From NCBI GenBank assembly GCA_963805525.1, contig CAWDUT010000007.1:620001-684000 (forward strand): 64,000 nt of DNA, read 5' to 3'. Within the stretch, counting starts at the first letter, position 1. Every line of letters begins with the position of its first letter. Origin of the DNA: DASQFQ01 sp963805525 (GTDB lineage: Bacteria > Actinomycetota > Thermoleophilia > Solirubrobacterales > Solirubrobacteraceae). Under the pieces are notes generated by a model. The model ran no database searches, was not told where the DNA came from, and worked only from the letters and a program-made list of their open reading frames with translations. This document shows, piece by piece, positions 15,791-22,978 of the stretch. A program made the position numbers and the translations under genes.

Positions 15791-15925
15791 TCAGCCGGGC
15801 GGCGCCACCGACGTCGCAGCGTGCGGATCTTCCGCCCCTCTGGCCAGGACGATCCACTCCGCGACGCGGCCGCCGGCGACAAGCCGGGCAAGGTCGAGCA
15901 GCGTCTGCCCGTCGGATCCTTCCAT
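15791..15925 (-). CDS. Possible 44-residue small protein
   Basis: An open frame of 45 codons starts with ATG at 15925 and ends with TGA at 15791, filling most of the 186-bp space between dut and the binding-protein gene. The product starts MEGSDGQTLLDLARLVAGG and has an amphipathic, leucine-rich first half with no signal peptide or cysteine. A GGAG sits 8 nt before the ATG, inside the loop of the hairpin that follows the upstream gene. Codon choice is GC-rich at third positions like that of its neighbours. No family was recognised; it could equally be non-coding 3' sequence. Confidence 0.3.
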   Translation of the reverse strand: MEGSDGQTLLDLARLVAGGRVAEWIVLARGAEDPHAATSVAPPG

Positions 15926-15944
15926 CGGCGGCACTCCGCCGCCG
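15926..15944 (-). terminator. Hairpin after the ABC-transporter operon
   Basis: CGGCGGC-ACTCC-GCCGCCG is a perfect 7-bp stem with a 5-nt loop lying directly after the TAG of the periplasmic-binding-like gene. No U-tract follows. It is the likely end of the osmoprotectant operon. Confidence 0.45.
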
Positions 15945-16760
15945 CTACAGCGGGCGGTCCGGGTGCAGACTCCAGTCCTCGCCCGCGCGGTAGAGCCAGA
16001 CCGGCGGGTCGACGGGGTCGCCGTGCTCGTCGAAGGGGCCCGCGATCCGGAGCGCGGACAGGAGGGCGGTGCGGTCGCGTGCTCCGCCCGCCACGGCCTC
16101 GGAGATCAGCGTCGCCGCCCGCGCGGCGGCGGTCGTGCCGCTCATGTCGTCGCCGGGGGTGAACGGGAGCATCAGCGAGCAGTCGGGGACCGGCGCGCCG
16201 CCCTGGACGCCGTCGAACGCGACGACCGGCAGGCCGAGCTCCGCGGCGCGCGCTACCTCCGGATGCCCGGCCAGCCCGCACAGCACGACGAGGTCCGCGG
16301 CCTCCGCGTCGGCGACCCGCGGCAGGCCGACGAAGTCGAGCTGGCCGTCGAGCTGCACGCCGTACTCGTGCTCGCCGGCCACCACGAACGCCCGCTGCTC
16401 CGCCGCGCGCACGTCCTCCGCCAGCCGCGCCGCCACCTCGGTGTCGCGCGCCAGCATCCGCAGGACGGTGCCGCGGTGGCGTGCCGGGTCGCCCTCGCAC
16501 GGCTCGTCGCTGCGCGTGACGCCCGCCCACGTCGCCACCGGGGCGAGCAGCGGGAGCCCGACCGGCGCGGTCGCCTCGACGGCCTCGGCGACGGCGGCGG
16601 AGCGGAACGGCCCGATCAGCGCCAGCGCCTCCGGATCGCCCGCGGCCAGCTCGGCGGCGCGCATATCCACCATCCCGGCGTGCGGCACGTGCTCGACGCC
16701 CACCAACGCGGCCGCGACCGCCGCGGTCAACGCCTCGGGCAGGACTGAGTGGACGCGCAC
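15945..16760 (-). CDS. Type-1 periplasmic-binding-fold protein without signal peptide
   Basis: This 271-residue protein looks like a Leu/Ile/Val-binding (type 1 PBP) fold: ALALIGPFRSAAVAEAVEA resembles the first ligand loop, VVLCGLAGHPEVARAAELGLPVVAFDG an inter-lobe segment, and FDEHGDPVDPPVWLYR the C-terminal strand. Unlike exported family members it begins VRVHSVLPEALTAAV and has neither signal peptide nor lipobox, so it may be cytoplasmic and regulatory, or exported by another route. Its GTG start (16760) overlaps the TAG of the preceding binding protein by one base. It is the last gene of the transporter group; the ligand is unknown. Confidence 0.65.
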   Translation of the reverse strand: MRVHSVLPEALTAAVAAALVGVEHVPHAGMVDMRAAELAAGDPEALALIGPFRSAAVAEAVEATAPVGLPLLAPVATWAGVTRSDEPCEGDPARHRGTVLRMLARDTEVAARLAEDVRAAEQRAFVVAGEHEYGVQLDGQLDFVGLPRVADAEAADLVVLCGLAGHPEVARAAELGLPVVAFDGVQGGAPVPDCSLMLPFTPGDDMSGTTAAARAATLISEAVAGGARDRTALLSALRIAGPFDEHGDPVDPPVWLYRAGEDWSLHPDRPL

Positions 16761-17728
16761 TACTCGGTGTAGCCGAACTGCTGGAGGTACTCGCGGGCGA
16801 CGGCGGCCGGCCGCTCCTTGTCGAGGTCGACGCGCGAGTTGAGCTCCTGCATCACCTTCGTCGAGAGGTCCTGCTGCACCTGGCCGACGATCTTCGGCAG
16901 GTCCGGCCCCGCCCGCTGCGCGGCCTTGTCGTTGACCACGAGCGAGACGTTGTAGGGCGGGAAGAGCTTCTTGTCGTCCTCGAGCACGAGCAGGTCGTCG
17001 GCGGCGATCTGCCCGTCGGTCGAGAACACGATCGAGACGTCGGCCTTGCCGCTGGTGAGCACCGTGTGGCGGTCGGGCAGCGCCGTCGGCAGGTAGCGCT
17101 TGAAGCGCAGCCCGTAGTTGCGCTCGAGGCCGAGCTTGCAGTCGAGCCGCCGGCGGCACTCGGGCGACCCCGAGAGCGTCAGCCTGGGCGCGAGCTTCTT
17201 GAGGTCGGAGATCGTCTGCACGCCCAGCTCCGCGGCGTGGGCGCGCGTCATGCCGACCGCGTTGGAATCCGTGAACGGGGTCGGCGGGAGCGCCGTCACG
17301 CCGCTCTTGGCGAAACCGGCCTTGGCGGCCTCGTAGGCCTCGTGCTCGTCCTTGGGGATCTCGTTCGGCTCGACGTCGAAGAACGCTGTCAGCGCGGTGC
17401 CGGTGTACTCGGGATACGCGTCGAGCTTGCCGTCCCGCACGCCCTTGTACGCCACGAGCTCGGAGCCGTAGTCGAGCTGCTTGCGCACGGTGTAGCCGCC
17501 CGCCCTCAGCGCCTGCGCGTAGATCTCGCCGAGGATGAACTCCTCGGTGAAGTTCTTCGACCCGATCGTGAGCGTCGTCGAAGCGTTGGCCGGGTTGCGG
17601 CGGATCAGCTTCGGCACCGGAGCTGACGACGGCGTGGCCTTGGAGGACTCGGTCGACTCGTCGCCGCCGCCCCCGCACCCGGCGAGCAACAGGACCAGCA
17701 CGACTGGTGCGGCGACGCGGCGCAGCAT
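16760..17728 (-). CDS. Osmoprotectant ABC substrate-binding lipoprotein (second copy)
   Basis: This 322-residue OpuC/OsmF-type binding protein has a lipoprotein signal ending LLLAGC (Cys18) and a Ser/Glu/Pro linker. The domain starts with TIGSKNFTEEFILGEIYAQAL and includes DAYPEYTGTALTAFF and KLFPPYNVSLVV, the segments that shape the quaternary-ammonium pocket. Such proteins bind glycine betaine, choline or carnitine, but related ones bind other ligands. It is a diverged tandem copy of the next gene upstream (17784-18773). It has its own likely -10 (GATAAT, 9 bp before the ATG) behind a strong hairpin, so its level can differ from the rest of the operon. Confidence 0.9.
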   Translation of the reverse strand: MLRRVAAPVVLVLLLAGCGGGGDESTESSKATPSSAPVPKLIRRNPANASTTLTIGSKNFTEEFILGEIYAQALRAGGYTVRKQLDYGSELVAYKGVRDGKLDAYPEYTGTALTAFFDVEPNEIPKDEHEAYEAAKAGFAKSGVTALPPTPFTDSNAVGMTRAHAAELGVQTISDLKKLAPRLTLSGSPECRRRLDCKLGLERNYGLRFKRYLPTALPDRHTVLTSGKADVSIVFSTDGQIAADDLLVLEDDKKLFPPYNVSLVVNDKAAQRAGPDLPKIVGQVQQDLSTKVMQELNSRVDLDKERPAAVAREYLQQFGYTE

Positions 17729-17737
17729 GCGGGCGCG

Positions 17738-17770
17738 ATTATCCCGCGCCCGCCAGACGGCGGGCGCGGG
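17738..17770 (-). terminator. Perfect 12-bp hairpin followed by an internal -10 element
   Basis: CCCGCGCCCGCC-AGAC-GGCGGGCGCGGG (17743-17770, plus-strand reading) is a perfect 12-bp stem with a 4-nt loop in the gap between the two binding-protein genes. On the minus strand it is followed directly by GATAAT (17743-17738), 9 bp before the ATG at 17728. The arrangement suggests termination or processing after the first binding protein and a fresh promoter for the second. Confidence 0.6.
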
Positions 17771-17783
17771 AATTAGCGCAGGA

Positions 17784-18773
17784 CTACTTGACGAATCCGG
17801 CCTGCTGGAGGTAGGAGGCGGCGACGTCGGCGGGCTTCTTCTTGTCGATGTCGACGCGGGCGTTGAGCTCCTGCATGACCTTCTCGGTGAGCGGCTTCTG
17901 GACGTCCTCGATGACCTTCTGGCCCTCGGGACCGAGGTTCTTCAGCGCCTCGTTGCGCACGTTGAACGTGACGTTGTAGGGCGGGAAGAAGTGCTTGTCG
18001 TCGTCCAGCACCACGTACTTGCCGCCGGCCAGGTCGCCGTCGGTGGTGAAGATGAACGCGACGTCCGCGTCACCCGAGTCGAGCACCTGGTACTTCTGCT
18101 CGCTCGAGACGAACTTGCCGAACTTCAGGCCGTACGCGTCCTGGACGCCGAGCAGGCAGTCCTGGCGCTGCTTGCACTCGGGGAAGCCCGTGATCGAGAG
18201 GTCGCTCTCCTTGCCCTTGAGGTCGGAGATCGTCTTCGGGTCGCCGAGCTTCTTGGCGGTCGCCTTGGTGATGCCGAGCCGGTAGGTGTTCTCGAACGGC
18301 GTCGGGGCGAGCGCGGTGATGTTCTCCTTGGCGAAGCCGGCCTTCGTGTCCTCGTACGCCTTGTTGGCGTCCTTCGGGACGTCGGCGGTCTTGACCCCGA
18401 AGAACGACGTCAGCGCGGTGCCGGTGTACTCCGGGTAGGCGTCGACCTTGCCGGTCTGGAGCGCCTTGTGGGCGATCAGCTCGGAGCCGAGGTTGAGCTG
18501 CTTCTTGACCTTGTAGCCGGCGGCCTCGAGCGCCTGCGAGTAGATCTCGCCGAGCACGAACTGCTCGGTGAAGTTCTTCGAGCCGACGGTGATGGCCGGC
18601 TTGGAGTCGGCGCCGGCGACCTTCTGGATCTCCTGGCCGGGCGCCTTCTCGCTGCTCGAGCCGCTCGAGGACGACGAAGACGACGACTTCTCGTCGTCGC
18701 CGCCGCACGCGGCGAACACGAATCCGAGGCAGAGAACGGCCAGTAGGGCCAACAGGGGATGGGTGCGTCTCAC
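17784..18773 (-). CDS. Osmoprotectant ABC substrate-binding lipoprotein (first copy)
   Basis: This is a 329-residue OpuC/OsmF-type lipoprotein. The signal peptide ends FVFAAC with Cys23 as the lipidation site, followed by a long serine-rich linker. The binding domain begins ITVGSKNFTEQFVLGEIYSQAL and contains DAYPEYTGTALTSFF and KHFFPPYNVTFNV. It shares length, architecture and these motifs with the following gene, so the pair is a tandem duplication. The GTG start overlaps the permease stop (GTGA). It should deliver compatible solutes to the two permeases encoded upstream. Confidence 0.93.
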   Translation of the reverse strand: MRRTHPLLALLAVLCLGFVFAACGGDDEKSSSSSSSSGSSSEKAPGQEIQKVAGADSKPAITVGSKNFTEQFVLGEIYSQALEAAGYKVKKQLNLGSELIAHKALQTGKVDAYPEYTGTALTSFFGVKTADVPKDANKAYEDTKAGFAKENITALAPTPFENTYRLGITKATAKKLGDPKTISDLKGKESDLSITGFPECKQRQDCLLGVQDAYGLKFGKFVSSEQKYQVLDSGDADVAFIFTTDGDLAGGKYVVLDDDKHFFPPYNVTFNVRNEALKNLGPEGQKVIEDVQKPLTEKVMQELNARVDIDKKKPADVAASYLQQAGFVK

Positions 18774-19534
18774 GATGTCTGCATGCTCCTCTTCGATGAC
18801 AGGAAAGCGAGGCGGCGGCCTCCGGGCCGGCCTCGTTCAGCGAGCTTGAGTCCCTCGGGCGTGACGGCCTTCTGCAGCAGCACGAAGAGGCCGTCGGCCG
18901 CGAGCGTGACGACCGCGACGACCAGGCAGGCGGCCAACTGGCCCGCCGTGCCGTAGACGTTGGGGCTGATGATCGGGCGCCCGAGCGTGTCGACGTTCGC
19001 CAGCGGGGCGATCGTCGCGGTGGCGATCACGGACACGAGCGAGATGCGGATGCCGCCCATGATGGTCGGGAGGGCCATCGGCAGCTCGACCTTGAGCGCG
19101 ACCTGGCGGCCGGTCAGCCCGTTGCCCCGCGCTGCGTCCACCGTCTCCGGGTCGACGCCGCGGATGCCCACGTAGGAGTTCGTGATGATCGGCGGGATCG
19201 CCAGCAGCACCAGGGCCACGCACACGTTGGTGAAGCCGACGCCGAGGAACGCGATGAAGAACACCACGAGGCCGAGCGCCGGGATCGCGCGGCCGATGTT
19301 CGAGACACTGGTCGCCACGAACTGGAAGCGGCCGATGTGGCCGAGGTAGACGCCCACCGGCAGCGCGATCAGCGTTGCGATCAGCGTGGCGGCGAGCGAC
19401 AGCTTCAGATGCGTCCAGGTCAGCTCCCAGATCTCGCCGAGGCCGCCGACACGCACGGTGCCGGCCTGCGACTCGCCCTCGTGGAAGATGAAGTCGATCG
19501 CGTCCCCGAAGGGCCCGAGCGCGGCGAGGATCAT
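18770..19534 (-). CDS. Osmoprotectant ABC permease
   Basis: This 254-residue inner-membrane permease has five to six predicted helices and the EAA loop VDAARGNGLTGRQVALKVELPMALPTIMGG (quoted in part) that docks on the ATPase. It includes SNIGRAIPALGLVVFF, typical of OpuCB/OpuCD/ProW proteins. The ATG at 19534 overlaps the TGA of the preceding permease (ATGA). Together the two permeases form a heterodimeric channel. Confidence 0.93.
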   Translation of the reverse strand: MILAALGPFGDAIDFIFHEGESQAGTVRVGGLGEIWELTWTHLKLSLAATLIATLIALPVGVYLGHIGRFQFVATSVSNIGRAIPALGLVVFFIAFLGVGFTNVCVALVLLAIPPIITNSYVGIRGVDPETVDAARGNGLTGRQVALKVELPMALPTIMGGIRISLVSVIATATIAPLANVDTLGRPIISPNVYGTAGQLAACLVVAVVTLAADGLFVLLQKAVTPEGLKLAERGRPGGRRLAFLSSKRSMQTS

Positions 19535-20256
19535 CGGTTCGCCGCCCGCTCCCAGGGGGTGGCCCAGCGCTGGACGGCGAGCACGATCAGCTCGAGCACC
19601 GTCGCGAGCAGGACCATCAGGATCGACGCCGCGACGACGTTGCCGCGGAAGGTCGGGTCGGCGAAGATCTCGGCCCCCAGCCCACCGGCGCCGGCGAAGA
19701 ACGCGAAGCCCGCGATGCCCACCGTCGAGGAGGCCGCGATCCGCAGCCCGGCAAAGATCGTCGGCAGCGCCATCGGCAGCTCGACCTTGAAGAGGATCTG
19801 GCGGCGGGTGAGGCCCATGCCCTCCGCCGCGTCGACCATCTCCCGCGGCACTTCTTGCAGGCCGGTGGCGACGTTGCGGTAGATCAGCACCAGCGTGTAC
19901 GCCATCAGGACCACGACGGCGGTGGAGTAGCCGCGGCCCGTGACGTTGAGCAGGATCAGGTAGAAGGCGATCGAGGGGATCGTGAACAGGAGGCTCACGA
20001 ACGCGAGGAACCACGGGTTGAGGAACTTGTAGCGGTGCCCGATCAGCGCCAGCCCGGTGGCGACGAAGAAGCCGATGATCAGCGGCACGACGGCCAGCAG
20101 GACGTGCTCCCACAGCGGGTGCCAGTACTGGTGGAAGTGATCGAGGATCCAGCTCGGGCACAGGCCGTTGTTGCCCGGGCACTCGTTGACCGCGTTCTTG
20201 CGGTCCCCGAAGGTGATCTGCGCGATCGTCGGCAGCCAGGTGACGATGGCGCTCAG
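19531..20256 (-). CDS. Osmoprotectant ABC permease with apparent CTG start
   Basis: This 241-residue partner permease contains LLFTIPSIAFYLILL and the EAA loop VDAAEGMGLTRRQILFKVELPMALPTIFAG (partly quoted). An extracytoplasmic N-terminal region with two cysteines (NECPGNNGLCPSW) precedes TM1. No ATG, GTG or TTG occurs in frame between the end of the ATPase gene and TM1; the first GTG lies inside TM1. CTG at 20256 overlaps the ATPase TGA as CTGA, so a coupled CTG start is the simplest reading. Confidence 0.88.
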   Translation of the reverse strand: MSAIVTWLPTIAQITFGDRKNAVNECPGNNGLCPSWILDHFHQYWHPLWEHVLLAVVPLIIGFFVATGLALIGHRYKFLNPWFLAFVSLLFTIPSIAFYLILLNVTGRGYSTAVVVLMAYTLVLIYRNVATGLQEVPREMVDAAEGMGLTRRQILFKVELPMALPTIFAGLRIAASSTVGIAGFAFFAGAGGLGAEIFADPTFRGNVVAASILMVLLATVLELIVLAVQRWATPWERAANR

Positions 20257-21473
20257 GACGCCGCCTCCTCGGCCGCGAGCTCGTGGGCGGCCAGCTCCGA
20301 CGCGGTCGGAATGTGCTCGGCCTTCTGGCTCAGCGCGTGGGAGAGCACCTCCATCGAGAGCACGCCGGCCACGGCGCCGTCGGCGTCCACCACCGGCCCG
20401 TACTGGGTGTCGGACTGCAGCAGGTCGGAGAGCGCGTCGCGCAGGATGTCGTCGAGCTCGACGACCGGCTCGGCGGGCGAGCGCAGCTCGTCGCGCACCC
20501 GCTCGCCCTGGAGGCCGCGCTCCGACAGCCAGCCCTTGGGGCGGCCGTGGTCGTCGACCAGCAGCGGGATGTCGAGGTCGGCCTCCTCGACCTTCTTGCG
20601 CGCCTCGGCCACCGGCTCGCCGACGCGCACGATGGCGGCCTTCCACAGGTCGATGTCGCGGACGCGCTGGAGCGCGAGCCGCTTGAGCGCGCGGTCGGCG
20701 CCCACGAAGTCCTCCACGAACGGCTCGGCCGGGTACATCAGCAGCTCCGCCGGGGCCGCGAACTGGGCGAGGTGGCCGCCCTCCTTGAGGATCGCGATTT
20801 TGTCGCCCATCTTGATCGCCTCGTCGATGTCGTGGGTGACGAAGACGATCGTCTTGCGGATCTCGGCCTGCAGGCGCAAGAACTCGTTCTGCAGCCGCTC
20901 GCGGTTGATCGGGTCGATGGCGCCGAACGGCTCGTCCATCAGCATCAGCGGCGGGTCGGCGGCGAGCGCGCGGGCCACGCCGACGCGCTGGCGCTGGCCG
21001 CCTGAGAGCTGTGCGGGGTAGCGGTCGCGGTAGTCGCCGGTCAGGCCGATCAGCTCCAGCAGCTCCTCGACGCGGGCGCGGATGCGCTTCTTGTCCCAGC
21101 CGAGCAGATCGGGGACGGTGGCGATGTTGTCGCCGATCGTCCTGTGCGGGAAGAGGCCGATCTGCTGGATCACGTAGCCGATCTCGCGCCGCAGTTGCGC
21201 GGGTGCCTTGGACTTCACGCTCTCGCCGCCGACGAGGATGTCGCCGTCGGAGATCTCGATCATCCGGTTGACCATCCGCATCGCGGTGGTCTTGCCGCAG
21301 CCGGAGGGCCCGACAAGGACGCAGATCTCACCCGCGGGGACCTCGAGCGAGAGCGCCTCGACGGCGGCCTTCTCGGCGCCGGGATAGCGCTTGGTCGCCT
21401 CGCGGAACTCGAGCGAGGCGGCCTCCGCGGTGACGGACGACCCCTCTGTGGATTGGGCTGTGGTGGCGTTCAT
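20253..21473 (-). CDS. Osmoprotectant ABC ATPase with C-terminal CBS pair
   Basis: This 406-residue OpuA/ProV-like ATPase has Walker A GPSGCGKTT, Q-loop VIQQIGLFPH, signature LSGGQRQRVGVARAL, Walker B LMLMDEPFGAID and H-loop VTHDIDEA. After about residue 260 come two CBS motifs (IPLLVDDHGRPKGWLS and YGPVVDADGAVAGVLSME), which in related transporters sense ionic strength or c-di-AMP. The ATG at 21473 is the first that fits the family. A minus-strand TAGGGT (21514-21509) gives a leader of roughly 30 nt in which GAGGA-GCC-TCCTC can fold over the only Shine-Dalgarno-like stretch. It is the first gene of the transporter operon. Confidence 0.94.
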   Translation of the reverse strand: MNATTAQSTEGSSVTAEAASLEFREATKRYPGAEKAAVEALSLEVPAGEICVLVGPSGCGKTTAMRMVNRMIEISDGDILVGGESVKSKAPAQLRREIGYVIQQIGLFPHRTIGDNIATVPDLLGWDKKRIRARVEELLELIGLTGDYRDRYPAQLSGGQRQRVGVARALAADPPLMLMDEPFGAIDPINRERLQNEFLRLQAEIRKTIVFVTHDIDEAIKMGDKIAILKEGGHLAQFAAPAELLMYPAEPFVEDFVGADRALKRLALQRVRDIDLWKAAIVRVGEPVAEARKKVEEADLDIPLLVDDHGRPKGWLSERGLQGERVRDELRSPAEPVVELDDILRDALSDLLQSDTQYGPVVDADGAVAGVLSMEVLSHALSQKAEHIPTASELAAHELAAEEAAS

Positions 21474-21519
21474 TTGCTGGAGGAGGCTCCTCGGGCCGGA
21501 GTCGCCGAACCCTACAAGC

Positions 21520-22263
21520 TCAAACAGCGGCAGCCCGCCGCGCGCCCTGGTGCGCGGCATTTTCCAGCGCGTCGTCCAGGGGAGCCAGCTCGGCCGCCTC
21601 GCGACCCAGCGCGGTGGCCGTCAGCCAGTCGGCGAACCAGGCGTTCTTCGGCAGCAGCGGACCGTGGAGGTAGGTGCCCAGCACGGTCCCGCGGGCGCCG
21701 CCGCGGACGCCCTCGTAGCCGTCGGTCCCGTTGTTGCCGTGGCCCTTCAATACGCGCCCGAGCGGCTTCGCGCCCGGCCCCAAGTGGGTTCGGCCCCCGT
21801 GGTTCTCGAAGCCGGCCAGGACCTGCGGGCCGCCGCCCAGGTCGACCTCGATCGCCACGTTGCCGATCAGCCGCGGGCCGGGGTCGCGCACGGTCTCGAG
21901 GTCGACGAGCCCGACGCCCGGCAGCCGCTCGCCGCCCAGCTCGTAGCTGTGGCCGAGCAACTGATAGCCGCCGCAGACCGCGAAGATGACGCGCCCGCGC
22001 TCGGCAGCGGCGTGCAGAGCGTCGCGTTTGACGGTCGCGAGATCCTGCGCGCACAGCTGCTGGTCACGATCCTGACCACCCCCGAGGTAGAAAAGGTCGT
22101 GATCGTCGGGATCGATCTCGTCGCCGAGGCCGGCGCCGGACAGCTCGAAGCCGATCCCGCGCCACTCGCAGCGCCGCTCGAGCAGCAGCAGGTTGCCGCG
22201 GTCGGCGTAGATGTTCATCAGGTCCGGATACAGCGCGCAGACCCGCAGGACGCCCTCAGCCAC
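21520..22263 (-). CDS. gatD: Lipid II isoglutaminyl synthase glutaminase subunit GatD
   Basis: This 247-residue class I glutamine amidotransferase is of the CobB/CobQ-like GatD type. LYPDLMNIYADRGN is the usual N-terminus; the nucleophile is Cys97 in VCGGYQLLG, and the histidine is His200 in GTYLHGPLLPKN. GatD supplies ammonia to MurT for amidation of D-Glu in peptidoglycan stem peptides. The ATG overlaps the methyltransferase stop by 8 nt. Unusually a methyltransferase gene separates it from murT. Confidence 0.93.
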   Translation of the reverse strand: MAEGVLRVCALYPDLMNIYADRGNLLLLERRCEWRGIGFELSGAGLGDEIDPDDHDLFYLGGGQDRDQQLCAQDLATVKRDALHAAAERGRVIFAVCGGYQLLGHSYELGGERLPGVGLVDLETVRDPGPRLIGNVAIEVDLGGGPQVLAGFENHGGRTHLGPGAKPLGRVLKGHGNNGTDGYEGVRGGARGTVLGTYLHGPLLPKNAWFADWLTATALGREAAELAPLDDALENAAHQGARRAAAV

Positions 22264-22978
22264 GCAGCATCACCACCACCGAGCCGAGGTGGGCGTCGGT
22301 CTCCTCGATGAAGCGCGCGGGCTCGGGCCGGAGCCCCGCCGCCCGGCCCTCGACCTCGAGGTCGCGGGCGCTCAGCGTGGCCAGCGCGATCGCGTCGTCC
22401 TCGCTCGAGGTGGTGCCGTCGGGCGCGGTCAGCACCCGCACGCGCTCGAGCACGACGCGGTCGCCGCGGTCGCGGATCGCGACCGGGAAGGAGCGGTAGC
22501 GCCAGCCGTCGCGCTCGCCGGTGTCCGGCGGCAGCGGATGGGCGGTGTCGGCCTCGAACGGCTCGAGCTCCTCCGCCACCGCGAGCGCCACGAGGCCGCC
22601 GCTCGCGAGGTGGTCGCGGGCGGAGGCGAGGAAGGCGGCGCGGGCCGCGCGCCCGGGCAGCAGCTGGATCGTCTGCATCGGCACCGCGATGAGGCCGAAC
22701 GGCGGGCCGGAGAGCTCGAAGCCGGCGGCGTCGGCCTGCTCGGTGCGGACCGCGAGGCCCTCACGCTGTGCGCGGGCGCGCAGCTCCGCGAGCAGCTCGG
22801 GGTCGAGGTCGAGCGCGGTCACGTCGTGGCCGGCGCGGGCCAGCTCGAGCGCCACGCGGCCGGCGCCGGCGCCGACGTCGAGCACTGGCCCGGCCTCGGC
22901 GGCGGCCAGCTCGCGCCACAGGGGCAGGTCCTCGGCGTAGCCGCCGCACTCGACGTCGTGCCACATGATCGCGCTCAT
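22256..22978 (-). CDS. Class I SAM-dependent methyltransferase
   Basis: This 240-residue protein carries the SAM-binding glycine motif VLDVGAGAGRVALELA and the acidic motif II ALDLDPELL, followed by AVPMQTIQLL and a late C-terminal sheet. The substrate is unknown. It is locked in the murT-gatD operon by ATGA overlap with murT and 8-nt overlap with gatD, which suggests that its product acts in envelope or peptidoglycan precursor metabolism, though this is inference from position only. Confidence 0.85.
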   Translation of the reverse strand: MSAIMWHDVECGGYAEDLPLWRELAAAEAGPVLDVGAGAGRVALELARAGHDVTALDLDPELLAELRARAQREGLAVRTEQADAAGFELSGPPFGLIAVPMQTIQLLPGRAARAAFLASARDHLASGGLVALAVAEELEPFEADTAHPLPPDTGERDGWRYRSFPVAIRDRGDRVVLERVRVLTAPDGTTSSEDDAIALATLSARDLEVEGRAAGLRPEPARFIEETDAHLGSVVVMLRG

